DNA from: Armatimonadota bacterium
GTDB lineage: Bacteria; Armatimonadota; Zipacnadia; Zipacnadales; UBA11051
Reading direction: 5' to 3'
Assembly (NCBI GenBank): GCA_013178155.1
Contig: JABLXH010000003.1
Location: forward strand, 62,001-126,000
DNA: 64,000 nucleotides
The notes beneath the pieces were generated by a model that made no database searches, was not told where the DNA came from, and worked only from the letters and a program-made list of their open reading frames with translations. The position numbers were made by a program, and so were the translations under genes. Below are positions 33,403-42,205 of this stretch, in pieces (the stretch's first letter is position 1; each line of letters starts with the position of its first letter).

Positions 33403-34539
33403 ATGGTAACGATCGTCGTATACCCAATCGGTTCGTGGGCGGGGTTTCATCGCCGGCCGATGTTAGAGGCCCTGGCGCGGAACCTCGAAGGACGGGCGCA
33501 GTTCATCATCGCCCAGCCTCCGGTTGCCCCACAGGACGCCTTGTTGCGCGGCGATTGGCGCGAGACGGGAAAGCTGTTGTTGCGCCCATTGGAACAACAC
33601 GCTTCTAACATCTGGGTTTTGCGTACCGCGCTACTGCCAGGGCAAGCACCCCTCCAAGCGCTTCGAAACGGAGTCAGGTGCGCTATGCGCCGCTTGCCTG
33701 CGGCAGAGTGCACAGTGGCATTCGTCTTTCGCCCCCAGCAACTACATTGCATCGGTCTCGCGGACGAGGATCATGTAGTCTATGAGTGCTACGATGAGTA
33801 TCGAGAGGAGCGCCCCGAGGGTCAACTCGATGAGGTCGTTGTTCTTCAAGAAAGAGAACTCATGAGCCGTGCAGCGATGGTGTTAACCACATCTCTGCCA
33901 CTTTATGATAGCCGAAGACGTGAGCACAGCAATGTTCTGTACACCCCTAATGGCGTGGACACCCGGCTTTTCCGTCGCGCACTGGAGGAGCTGACTGTCC
34001 CCTGTGATATGACAGACGTCTGTCATCCTATCGTAGGCTATGTTGGGAATGTGCGTTGGTGGCTTGACTGTGATCTTATAGAGACTGTCGTGGACGCAAT
34101 GTCCGACACTGAGTTTGTCTTCATTGGTCCGATCTCATGTCAGCAGGTTGTGGACCGTCTAAATACACGGACCAACGTGCGGTTCCTTGGTTTGAAGCCA
34201 AGAAACAGTCTGCCGACGTACCTGAGACAGTTTGATGTAACCCTTTGCCCATTTCGCAAAGACAACTACTTTCAGTGCGCACGTCCTCTCAAGATTCTGG
34301 AGTACCTGAGTGCTGGCAAGCCGGTCGTAACAACCCCTTTGCACGCTATTTCGGACCTTGCCGATGTTCTCTACTTGGCATCCTCGCCGGATGAAACCAT
34401 TGCTGCGCTGAAGAAGGCCTTGTCCGAGGCCTCGGACCCGGAGCTGATCAGTAGGCGCCTGCAACGCGCAGCCGAGAATGACTGGGACGTGTTGACGAGC
34501 AAAACGGCGGAAGCCATCCTGGCTCTGTGTAGAGCATAG
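33403..34539 (+). CDS. Glycosyltransferase, TuaH-like GT-B
   Basis: A 378-residue protein with a divergent N-terminal half (IVVYPIGSWAGFHRRPMLEA) and a C-terminal half with GYVGNVRWWLDCDLIETV, FVFIGPISCQQVV and RPLKILEYLSAGKPVVTT. The sequence HVVYECYDEYREERP matches the Y-x-C-x-D-D-like element of TuaH-type enzymes. The usual E-x7-E motif is replaced by K-I-L-E-Y-L-S-A-G-K. AGGAGG is found 17 bases upstream of the ATG, rather far. The gene at 35663 is of the same kind. Confidence 0.78.
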   Translation: MVTIVVYPIGSWAGFHRRPMLEALARNLEGRAQFIIAQPPVAPQDALLRGDWRETGKLLLRPLEQHASNIWVLRTALLPGQAPLQALRNGVRCAMRRLPAAECTVAFVFRPQQLHCIGLADEDHVVYECYDEYREERPEGQLDEVVVLQERELMSRAAMVLTTSLPLYDSRRREHSNVLYTPNGVDTRLFRRALEELTVPCDMTDVCHPIVGYVGNVRWWLDCDLIETVVDAMSDTEFVFIGPISCQQVVDRLNTRTNVRFLGLKPRNSLPTYLRQFDVTLCPFRKDNYFQCARPLKILEYLSAGKPVVTTPLHAISDLADVLYLASSPDETIAALKKALSEASDPELISRRLQRAAENDWDVLTSKTAEAILALCRA

Positions 34540-34612
34540 AGCGATGTTGGCGCCAAGTACGCATTCTGGACGACGTCAAGGTAGAGGGACACTGAGACGC
34601 GATAGGTCAGGC

Positions 34613-35629
34613 ATGCGACACCATCGGCAAGGTGACAGGCTCCTCTTCCTCCGTCCGGTGTTTGCCATCGGGTCCAGTTTTGTGAAGGTGGACCTGGAGC
34701 TGCTGGGACGGCACTTTGCGGTGACGCCGATGGCGGCTCGGCCGGGAGACCGCCTGCTGCCGCTGCGCCTGCTTCGCGCCGCCAGGAAACATGAGCTGTG
34801 CTTCGTCTGGTTCGCCGATGCGCATGCCTATCACGCGGTTAACGTCTTTCATCTACTCGGCAAGCCAGTGGTGATCGTTCCGGGCCAGTACGAGATCGCG
34901 TACCATCCGGAGGGGGACTATGGGCTGCAACTGGAGGACAAGAGACGCTGGCGGCAAGGGATGTCGGCCCTCCGGCGAGCGGACGCCGTGCTGGCCGTCT
35001 CGGAATTTCACCGGCAGAAGCTTCGTGAGCAAAAGGTAAGGGAGGCGCGGCTGAGACTCATCTATCACGGTTTTGTTGGTGAGCAGTTCGCGGCAGGTGG
35101 TGAGAAGGAACCGATTGTGGTGACCATCTCACACGTGGCGCAGCGGCAGCGCATATGGATTAAGGGACTGGAAGCCTTTGCACAGGCCGCAGCGCTGTTG
35201 CCGGAGACGCGGTTCGTGTTGGCGGGGGAGTGTGCGCCAGAGCATGCGGAGTACCTGCAGGGACTGGCTGATGGGCGGTTGGCACTGACCGGTGGCCTAT
35301 CCCAGCCCCAGGTAGCAGAGCTTCTGGCGAAGGCGAAGGTCTATGCCCAACTGTCTGCCACCGAAACCTTTGGTTGTGCCCTGGCCGAGGCCATGCTCAG
35401 TGAGTGCATTCCTGTGGTGACGAATCGCGGTTCGCTTCCCGAGGTGGTCGGCAACCTGGGTTACTGTGTTGAGTATGGCGATGCGGAGGGAACTGCCCAG
35501 GCCATACGCCAGGCTCTGCAGGCGGACCACGGGAGGCAATGCCGGCAATGGATCATGGAGCAATTCCCGATGGAGAAACGTGAAGCAAAGCTGCTTGAGG
35601 TGATCGAGGAGCTGTTGCGACGAAAGTAG
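34613..35629 (+). CDS. Glycosyltransferase family 4
   Basis: A 338-residue GT-B enzyme. The donor domain has VTISHVAQRQRIWIKGLEAF, FVLAGECAPEHAEYLQGL and the E-x7-E loop ETFGCALAEAMLSECIPVV. The N-terminal domain contains KLHELCFVWFADAHAYHAV-like sequence (starting KHELCFVWFADAH). The ATG at 34613 starts at a recognisable domain edge; an alternative ATG at 34544, five bases after the previous stop, would add 23 basic residues. GC is higher here than in the flanking genes. Confidence 0.78.
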   Translation: MRHHRQGDRLLFLRPVFAIGSSFVKVDLELLGRHFAVTPMAARPGDRLLPLRLLRAARKHELCFVWFADAHAYHAVNVFHLLGKPVVIVPGQYEIAYHPEGDYGLQLEDKRRWRQGMSALRRADAVLAVSEFHRQKLREQKVREARLRLIYHGFVGEQFAAGGEKEPIVVTISHVAQRQRIWIKGLEAFAQAAALLPETRFVLAGECAPEHAEYLQGLADGRLALTGGLSQPQVAELLAKAKVYAQLSATETFGCALAEAMLSECIPVVTNRGSLPEVVGNLGYCVEYGDAEGTAQAIRQALQADHGRQCRQWIMEQFPMEKREAKLLEVIEELLRRK

Positions 35630-35662
35630 AGACCTCTGGCAGGTAAGTGAGGGGGGCCGCGA

Positions 35663-36865
35663 TTGCTCAGGGATCAGTTCATCATCTGTGACTCCAACAT
35701 CCCCTGGCACCACAACCGCTACAGCAAGCATCATCTGATGTCGCGGCTGGCGCGGGAAAACGATGTGGTGTTCGTCAATCCACAAGTTGACGCCCTCAAG
35801 TACGCCCGCGAGCATGGTTGGAGTCAGACCAGGTTCGGCGCGCGGTTCAGCTATCCGGAGGGGGAGAAGCTGGAGGTCTTTCAGTCGCTGGCTGTGCCGC
35901 GCCGGGGCTCCGCGCAGACCCTGCTGAAGCTCGACGAGCGCTTCCTCTGCCGCCAACTGCGTGGGATCATCCGCCGGCATGGCGGACGCCCCCCGATCCT
36001 CTTCATCGGTAATCCCTGGAATGTCTTCCTGCTGGATGCCTTCCCCGAGAGCCCGTGCACGATCTACCATTGTTCGGATGACTTCCCAGCACTGTTTGGG
36101 GGAAACCTCGGCAAGCAGATCGCCGAGCGCGAAGCGAGGCTCGTGCCCCGGGTTGACCTGGTGCTCTGCTCTCACCCGAGGCTTGTCGAGAAGTGCCAAG
36201 GTCTGGGAGGGAGGGTGCACTATCTTCAGCATGGAGTCGACGAACGTCTGCTGCTGCCATCAGGCGATCACAGACCTGAACCACCACCTAGCGACATCAA
36301 AGCTTTGCCTAGACCCTTGGTTGGCTTTGTGGGTTCACTGGATGCCACCGTCGACTTTGCGTTACTTGGCGAGGTCGTAAGACTTCTGCCTGATCTGCAG
36401 TTCGTGTTCATCGGGCAGAGTGATAACGAACACAGGGAAGCCGTGCAGACCCTTGCAGAGCAGCCCAATGTCCACTGGCTTGGTCAGAAACCGTGGAATG
36501 AGCTTAGTGGGTACCTCTGGGCCTTTGATGTGGGTCTGATCCCCTTCGCCCAGACAGAGTTCACCGCCGCCGGTAGCCCTCTGAAGCTATTTGAGTATTT
36601 GGCAGCTGGCTTGCCCGTAGTGTCCACACGACTACATTTCGATGATGCCCTGCTACCCCTTGTGCGCATTGGTGAAACCCCGACGGAGTTCGCTGAACAG
36701 ATCAGGTCTGCGGTCGGGGAAGCGGGTGTCAGCGACACACGTTGGGAGCGGAGAACTGCAGTGGCCACTCAATACACTTGGGACAAGCGTGTGCAGGAAA
36801 TAGCGGACCTTATGGCGATGAAGCTTGCAGCTGGCCGAGAGGGGGCAAGCGATGAGATCAGATGA
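35663..36865 (+). CDS. Glycosyltransferase, TuaH-like GT-B
   Basis: A 400-residue enzyme. DQFIICDSNIPWHHNRYSKH and ENDVVFVNPQ are at the N-terminus; CTIYHCSDDFPALFGGNLGK gives the Y-H-C-S-D-D element of TuaH-type transferases. The donor half has GFVGSLDATVDFALL, FVFIGQSDNEHRE and SPLKLFEYLAAGLPVVST. It starts at TTG with GTGAGGGGGG upstream. Its last 14 bases overlap the next gene. Confidence 0.82.
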   Translation: MLRDQFIICDSNIPWHHNRYSKHHLMSRLARENDVVFVNPQVDALKYAREHGWSQTRFGARFSYPEGEKLEVFQSLAVPRRGSAQTLLKLDERFLCRQLRGIIRRHGGRPPILFIGNPWNVFLLDAFPESPCTIYHCSDDFPALFGGNLGKQIAEREARLVPRVDLVLCSHPRLVEKCQGLGGRVHYLQHGVDERLLLPSGDHRPEPPPSDIKALPRPLVGFVGSLDATVDFALLGEVVRLLPDLQFVFIGQSDNEHREAVQTLAEQPNVHWLGQKPWNELSGYLWAFDVGLIPFAQTEFTAAGSPLKLFEYLAAGLPVVSTRLHFDDALLPLVRIGETPTEFAEQIRSAVGEAGVSDTRWERRTAVATQYTWDKRVQEIADLMAMKLAAGREGASDEIR

Positions 36866-39146
36866 GGACCAGGCTATCGCTGTGGTGCTAGCGGCTGGAC
36901 ATGGACAACGCATGCAGCCCATCACTTCTTGGATACCGAAGCCCCTGGTGTCAATAGATGGCTGCCCCATACTAATCAGCAATGTGAAGCACCTCTATGC
37001 TGCAGGCTTCAGGCGCATCTACGTCGTCTATGGTCGGCCTACCTCTGTCATCCCTGACTTTCTCGCAACAACTGATCTCGCCGGAGCCCAGGTAGAGTGC
37101 GTCTTTCAGAAGGAACAACGTGGGACGGGCGATGCCCTCTTAACGGCGATGAACGCTTGTGGTGACTTCGAGCATTGCCTGTTGATGGTGGGTGATACGC
37201 TTTACCCGCAGGGATACATCGCTGATATCTGGAGCCATTATGCCTGCAGCAACCTGGATGCCTGTTTGCTACTGAAGGAGCTACCGTTCCACCAACTCGC
37301 CAGATCCTCACTCGTGGTTCTCGACGACCGCCGGATGGTCAGATCAGTGATACCGAAACCTGCCCCCAATACCATCCGTAGTCACAAGAGCCGTCTGGCA
37401 GATGCTTCTCTTCATGTCTACGGCTGTCTTTTCAAAGACTATCTTGAGCGCACGACCCTTTCGGGCACAGGTGAACTTGAGATCGCGGGCGCGCTGAGCA
37501 ACTGGATTGCCGACGGAGGGCGGGTTGGAGGGTTAGTTCGTCCCGTAGCCCAGCATGTCACAACTGTGCAGGACTTTGTCATCCACAACTTGCCCTTCGG
37601 TAGACGTCTTGTTGCACTGAGTGAGATCGAGAGAGCCATAGATGATGCTTCCGACGAAGACATATCAGGTCATGTGCGCTCCCTTAGCCAAGATGATCTA
37701 CCGTTTGCCTATCGTCGCTTGAAGGCACTGGCGAGTCAGCCCATGGACCACATACGGCGTGCCAGGACCTTGGCGATCATCAGTGAGTTGCTGAGGGTTC
37801 ATGCATGTCCTTTGGCCTCGGCCGCAGCCCACTGTTCTGACGACAACAACGGTACGCTCTCGCCCATCGAGCGGATCGCGCGACTTGAGCAAAGACTCGA
37901 AGACCAGGGTTTCTCGCCGGAGATATGTCATCACCTGGCAGTCTCCTACGCTCGCTACAGTAACGAGATCGTGAGCGAGAACGCTCTTGCCGCAGCTCTC
38001 TCGCGTGCCGTGGACACCGCGCAGTCGACCCATTTTGCCCAAATGGTCACGGTGGACATACCGGCTCGCATTGCTTTCTCAAGCTCACAGGGGTCTGACC
38101 TTTCCTATGTGATTGAGGAGAAGAGCGCGGTGATCCTCAACTGCGCGATCAAGGTAGGGGGGCAATACCCTGGCCATATCGTCATTGAGCGGATTCCTGA
38201 GAAGCGAGTTGATCTTTGGGCATGTGACAATGACGCAAGAGCAAGCATTACAGACTTTGATGATCTGTTGGCGCCGGTTGCTTGCGATGATCGAACCATC
38301 CTGCTCAGATCGGGCCTCCGATTCAGCGGGATAGTGACGCCTGAACGTTACCTGTCCTTGGAGCAGTGGTTGGCGTCGAGCGGCGGGGGTTTCCGTGTGG
38401 AGCTGCGTTGTAGTGTACGCCAGGGTTCAGGCTTGGGCTGCAGCGCAATCCTGGCTGCAGGCCTCATCCGGGGTTTGAGGGATTTCGCTGGGCTTGAGAC
38501 TTCTATGGAAGAGCTTCTGGCAAGGGCCTATTGCTGTGAACGGTCCTACGGCAGAAGTGGTTATCAGGATGTTATTGGCGGGGCTATGGGTGGCATGAAG
38601 TTGATCCAGGCCGATGCAACCACAGGGCTCTTCGCGCCGAAGATAGAACGTATTGAGCTGGTACCAGAGCTGTGCAAAGGTATAAGAGAACATCTTCTGA
38701 TCTTTTACACTGGACGTCCGCACCTCAACAGTCCCTACCTCCTGACGATACCCGCCAAGTACTTCACTCGCAGTGGTGATTACCTATTCGCTTACGAGAA
38801 CGGTAAGCAACTCACATATGCCATGGCCAAAGCACTGCACCGCGGTGACTGGAAGACCATGGGAAATCTTGTGAGTGAGTACTGGGATGACCGGGAGTAT
38901 TTTGAAGAGGGTGTTACGCCAGACTCTGCGGCAATCCATCGGGAGAGGTTGAAGCTATGGAGTCATGGCACTGCTCTCTGTGGCAGCGGCCATGGGGGGT
39001 ATATGATGGTTGTACTCAGGGAGGGGTGCCGTGAAGACGTAACGCGGTATCTCAGGTCATGCGGGGTCCAGCCAGAAGACATACTAGACTTCGAGATTGC
39101 TGAACACGGGATTCAGTCTCACGTAGATGGGGCAGCAGGGGTATAG
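36852..39146 (+). CDS. Bifunctional nucleotidyltransferase / GHMP sugar kinase (second fusion)
   Basis: A 764-residue fusion. Residues 1-235 are a RmlA/ManC-type sugar nucleotidyltransferase with LAAGHGQRMQPITSWIPKPL (13-32), YVVYGRP, RGTGDALL and LLMVGDTLYPQGY. A helical linker spans about 240-400. The C-terminal GHMP kinase (about 410-764) has QGSGLGCSAILAAGLI near 522-537 and CGSGHGGYMMVVL near 708-720, most like fucokinase or D-glycero-D-manno-heptose 7-phosphate kinase. The order resembles Bacteroides Fkp (L-fucose kinase/GDP-fucose pyrophosphorylase), but the N-terminal domain is of another family. It should salvage a free sugar or heptose into an NDP-sugar. The ATG at 36852 follows GAGAGGGGG. 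The next gene overlaps by 20 bases if its ATG is used. Confidence 0.82.
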   Translation: MRSDEDQAIAVVLAAGHGQRMQPITSWIPKPLVSIDGCPILISNVKHLYAAGFRRIYVVYGRPTSVIPDFLATTDLAGAQVECVFQKEQRGTGDALLTAMNACGDFEHCLLMVGDTLYPQGYIADIWSHYACSNLDACLLLKELPFHQLARSSLVVLDDRRMVRSVIPKPAPNTIRSHKSRLADASLHVYGCLFKDYLERTTLSGTGELEIAGALSNWIADGGRVGGLVRPVAQHVTTVQDFVIHNLPFGRRLVALSEIERAIDDASDEDISGHVRSLSQDDLPFAYRRLKALASQPMDHIRRARTLAIISELLRVHACPLASAAAHCSDDNNGTLSPIERIARLEQRLEDQGFSPEICHHLAVSYARYSNEIVSENALAAALSRAVDTAQSTHFAQMVTVDIPARIAFSSSQGSDLSYVIEEKSAVILNCAIKVGGQYPGHIVIERIPEKRVDLWACDNDARASITDFDDLLAPVACDDRTILLRSGLRFSGIVTPERYLSLEQWLASSGGGFRVELRCSVRQGSGLGCSAILAAGLIRGLRDFAGLETSMEELLARAYCCERSYGRSGYQDVIGGAMGGMKLIQADATTGLFAPKIERIELVPELCKGIREHLLIFYTGRPHLNSPYLLTIPAKYFTRSGDYLFAYENGKQLTYAMAKALHRGDWKTMGNLVSEYWDDREYFEEGVTPDSAAIHRERLKLWSHGTALCGSGHGGYMMVVLREGCREDVTRYLRSCGVQPEDILDFEIAEHGIQSHVDGAAGV

Positions 39147-40362
39147 GACATTGCGGGTACTCATAGTAACCAAAACCTATCCCCAGGGGCCCGAGGCCAG
39201 CGGCACTGGCGCCATGGCGCAGGTTATCGCCGAAGGATTGACGCAGCGCGGGCATGAGGTGGTCTTGCTGGCCTCAAGGCGTAACTCTGATGGACTCTAC
39301 CACGGTGTCCGGGTTCGCGGGCGCCTCATCATGGATCGTCCTGACCCCACCAAAGCACCGTCAGAATGGGGGACAGGTGACAAGGTGGCGTGGATCCAGA
39401 AGGCCCGGCACAACTACGCGACAGTCAGGCGAGAGATACGCCGTCACAAGCCCGATATTGTCTATCTGAATGACATCGAGCTGCTGACCGGATCGGTCTT
39501 TGCGGCCTGCCTGGATAGCGGAGTGAGGTGCATCTGGCACGCTCACGACTACATTCTGCACGATATGGTTGAGCGCAAGAGCCGTCTCTCAGCAGCAGGT
39601 GGCCTGCGGAGGCTGTTGGCGCATCTGGTGCATGATAAACCCAAAGCAGCCTTCGTCAGCACTCCGGTCATTGCCGTGAGTCACTTCATTGCCGGGCGAC
39701 TGATGGCACTGGGGTGGCCCACCGAGCTCGTTACCGTGGTGCACAATGGTCTGCCGGCGTACTTCTTTGGGACAGGTCGCCGCACGCCACCTCCGGCCGA
39801 GAACTGGCCACTGTTGTTTGTGGGCCGGTGCGTGGAGGAGAAGGGAGTAGGGCTCTTGCTGCAGGTGCTGGCCAAGTTGCGCCAACAGGGCATTGTGCTG
39901 CCGCTGATGATCGTTGGTAGCTTCCGCAGCGAGAGGGCTGCCGAGCAGTACCTGCAAGAGGCGGAGCGCGTCGGTGTGCGGGAGCAGATCATGCTGCGCG
40001 GTCTGATCCCCCGTGAGGGCCTCCCGGCCGTCTATCGGGAGGCCGGGTGTCTGCTGGCGCCTTCGCAGTGGGAAGAGCCATTTGGTCTGATGTCAGTTGA
40101 GGCCCAGGCTTGCGGGACACCCGTCGTCGTGTCACGCGTGGGAGGGTTGCCGGAGACACTTGACGATGGCAAGACGGGCTTTGTGTGTGCTTCCGGAGAC
40201 AGTGACGCGATGGCTGAGAGGATAGCTCAACTCTACGTCGACAGGGATCTCTGGGTGCGCATGAGCGAGGGGGGGAAGGAATTCGCCAAGCGAAGCTTCG
40301 CAAGTGAGGAGAAGATCGATGACATTGAGTCAATCCTGACGCGATGGGTAGATGAAACGTGA
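39127..40362 (+). CDS. Glycosyltransferase family 4
   Basis: A GT-B enzyme of 411 residues with YPQGPEASGTGAMAQVIAEG in the acceptor domain, LLFVGRCVEEKGVGLLLQVL in the donor domain and the E-x7-E loop EPFGLMSVEAQACGTPVV. The ATG at 39127 overlaps the previous gene and has no ribosome site; a TTG at 39151, preceded by CAGGGGTATAGG, is a good alternative and gives LRVLIVTKTYPQ as the start. Its stop overlaps the deacetylase start by four bases. Confidence 0.87.
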   Translation: MGQQGYRTLRVLIVTKTYPQGPEASGTGAMAQVIAEGLTQRGHEVVLLASRRNSDGLYHGVRVRGRLIMDRPDPTKAPSEWGTGDKVAWIQKARHNYATVRREIRRHKPDIVYLNDIELLTGSVFAACLDSGVRCIWHAHDYILHDMVERKSRLSAAGGLRRLLAHLVHDKPKAAFVSTPVIAVSHFIAGRLMALGWPTELVTVVHNGLPAYFFGTGRRTPPPAENWPLLFVGRCVEEKGVGLLLQVLAKLRQQGIVLPLMIVGSFRSERAAEQYLQEAERVGVREQIMLRGLIPREGLPAVYREAGCLLAPSQWEEPFGLMSVEAQACGTPVVVSRVGGLPETLDDGKTGFVCASGDSDAMAERIAQLYVDRDLWVRMSEGGKEFAKRSFASEEKIDDIESILTRWVDET

Positions 40363-41129
40363 TCGTATTGATGTACCATAACGTTGGGGATAGGGGAAGG
40401 CGGGATAGGTTCGTGGTCCCCGGCGAGCGGTTCGCCCAGCAGATGGCATGGCTGGCGGAGCATGGCTATCGTGGAACTGCAGTCAGGGAGTTGATGGAAC
40501 AGCGCTCGGTATCGAGCAACGGTGGGAAGAGACCGCACCCTAGGTCCATCGGACTGACTTTCGATGACGGGTACCTGGATAACTACGCGCAAGCATGGTC
40601 GGTTCTGAAACAGCACCAGTTCACAGCGACGATCCTACTCGTCACAGACTTCGTGGGGAAGCACGCCGCCTGGGAGGAGCCGAGTAAACAGTGTTCACTG
40701 CTGGACTGGGCACAGGCTGTGGAGATGATCACCGGAGGAATGGAGGTTGGCAGTCACACGGCCACTCATCTGGATATCCGACAGGCGACCATTGAGCAAA
40801 TCCGCGAGGAGTTGCTGCGCTCACGAGATGCCATTGCTGAGCATACCGGCCAGGCACCGAAGACTTTTGCCTATCCCTACGGGTACTGGCGACCTGAGAT
40901 GCCCGGCCTACTGGCCGAAGCGGGATACCAGTGGGGTCTCTTGGCTGCCACCTGGGGATGCAATGGACCAGATACCGATCCCTATTGTCTGCACCGCGTT
41001 CCGGTTTGGGGTGATGACACTTTGCTCCAGTTCGCGGCCAAGGTGAGGGGTTGGTACCGGTGGCGACACTATACGGACAAGATGCGTGATGAGGCGCGCT
41101 GGTTGTTGAAGAAGCTCTCCAGGGGCTAA
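40359..41129 (+). CDS. Polysaccharide deacetylase (NodB/CE4 family)
   Basis: A 256-residue enzyme. The catalytic Asp and metal ligand are in LTFDDGY (FDD at 68-70). The metal-binding His133 and His137 lie in GSHTATH, and FAYPYGYW supplies the third motif. It removes N- or O-acetyl groups from a sugar of the glycan. It has no signal peptide, so it probably acts on lipid-linked intermediates or precursors inside the cell. It starts at GTG overlapping the TGA of the previous gene; two bases separate its stop from the FemAB-like gene. Confidence 0.9.
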   Translation: MIVLMYHNVGDRGRRDRFVVPGERFAQQMAWLAEHGYRGTAVRELMEQRSVSSNGGKRPHPRSIGLTFDDGYLDNYAQAWSVLKQHQFTATILLVTDFVGKHAAWEEPSKQCSLLDWAQAVEMITGGMEVGSHTATHLDIRQATIEQIREELLRSRDAIAEHTGQAPKTFAYPYGYWRPEMPGLLAEAGYQWGLLAATWGCNGPDTDPYCLHRVPVWGDDTLLQFAAKVRGWYRWRHYTDKMRDEARWLLKKLSRG

Positions 41130-41131
41130 GA

Positions 41132-42205
41132 GTGGATATCGAAGTTGTCAGGGATGTGGAGCAGTTCGCTGCGCTGAAGGACGAGTGGAATGATCTACTC
41201 GAGCGCAGTGCGACCAGGCATATCTTTCTCACGCACCAGTGGCATTACACCTGGTGGGAGCATTTCGGCACCGGCAATGAGGGGCTTCTGATCCTGTTGG
41301 CGCGGGACAACGGCAGGCTGATGGGAATAGCGCCTTTGCGTCGGCAGCGACAGCGGGTGAAGGGCCTGCCGCTGTTTCGAGTGCTCACGTTCCTGCTGGG
41401 TTACGAGGCTGACTATCGCGACTTCCTGCTGCAAGAGGGTATGGAGTGGGAGTTGCTGGAGGTGTTCCTCCAGTACTTGAAGAGCGATGTGGAGGGATGG
41501 CAAGCACTGAAGCTGCAGGGAGTACATGGGGACTCGGTAACCAACCAGGTGCTGCCGGTGGTTGCCCGGCAACAGGGACTGGCCCAACACGGCCAGATGG
41601 GCGCGTCCTGTCCATACATAGCGCTGCCACCAACCTATGATGAGTTTCTCGGAAGAATGTCCCGGAGCACTCGACGCAAGTTTGAGCAGAAGCTACGCAA
41701 GCTGGGGAGAGAGCAAGGAACCATCAGCTTGGAGGTGCACTGCGGGAGTGACGTGACCAGCAAAGATATGGACGACTTCCTTCATCTGCACGAGCAGAGT
41801 TGGGCAACACGCGGAGGTTCCAGAGCTATCTGTGCCAGCTCAACTGCAGCGTTCCATCGAGAACTTGTTGCTGCAATGAAGGAAACGCCATGGCCGTTCG
41901 TAAGCCGCTTGTGTGTTGGTGATAGGACGGCGGCCATCATCTATGGCTATGTAGTACACGGCGTTTTCTATGACTATCTACCCGGGTCCGATCCTGCCTT
42001 CGAGCAGTACTCGGTCGGGGCCCAAGCTCTGATGCTTACGGTTGAGTGGGGCATTACCGCGGGTTGGAGAGAGTTTGACCTGTTACGGGGGGATGAGCGG
42101 TATAAGTTCCATTTCACACGACACTTGAGACACACCGTAGGCCACACTATCGGAGTTGGTAGGCATCTGAGAACCTTCCGTCTGTTAGAGACATTCACTG
42201 TGTGA
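41132..42205 (+). CDS. FemAB/CelD-like acyltransferase (GNAT fold)
   Basis: A 357-residue protein of the BcsL/CelD-type Acetyltransf_6 family. The phrases FLTHQWHYTWWEHFG and LLILLARDNGRLMGIAPL near residues 32-70 are characteristic; the C-terminal GNAT half includes SRSTRRKFEQKLRKLGRE and a closing DLLRGDERYKFHF. The family transfers acyl or aminoacyl groups to polysaccharide amines in cellulose- and exopolysaccharide-linked loci. It directly follows a deacetylase, which would expose an amine. It starts at GTG; the stop overlaps the next gene. Confidence 0.82.
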   Translation: MDIEVVRDVEQFAALKDEWNDLLERSATRHIFLTHQWHYTWWEHFGTGNEGLLILLARDNGRLMGIAPLRRQRQRVKGLPLFRVLTFLLGYEADYRDFLLQEGMEWELLEVFLQYLKSDVEGWQALKLQGVHGDSVTNQVLPVVARQQGLAQHGQMGASCPYIALPPTYDEFLGRMSRSTRRKFEQKLRKLGREQGTISLEVHCGSDVTSKDMDDFLHLHEQSWATRGGSRAICASSTAAFHRELVAAMKETPWPFVSRLCVGDRTAAIIYGYVVHGVFYDYLPGSDPAFEQYSVGAQALMLTVEWGITAGWREFDLLRGDERYKFHFTRHLRHTVGHTIGVGRHLRTFRLLETFTV

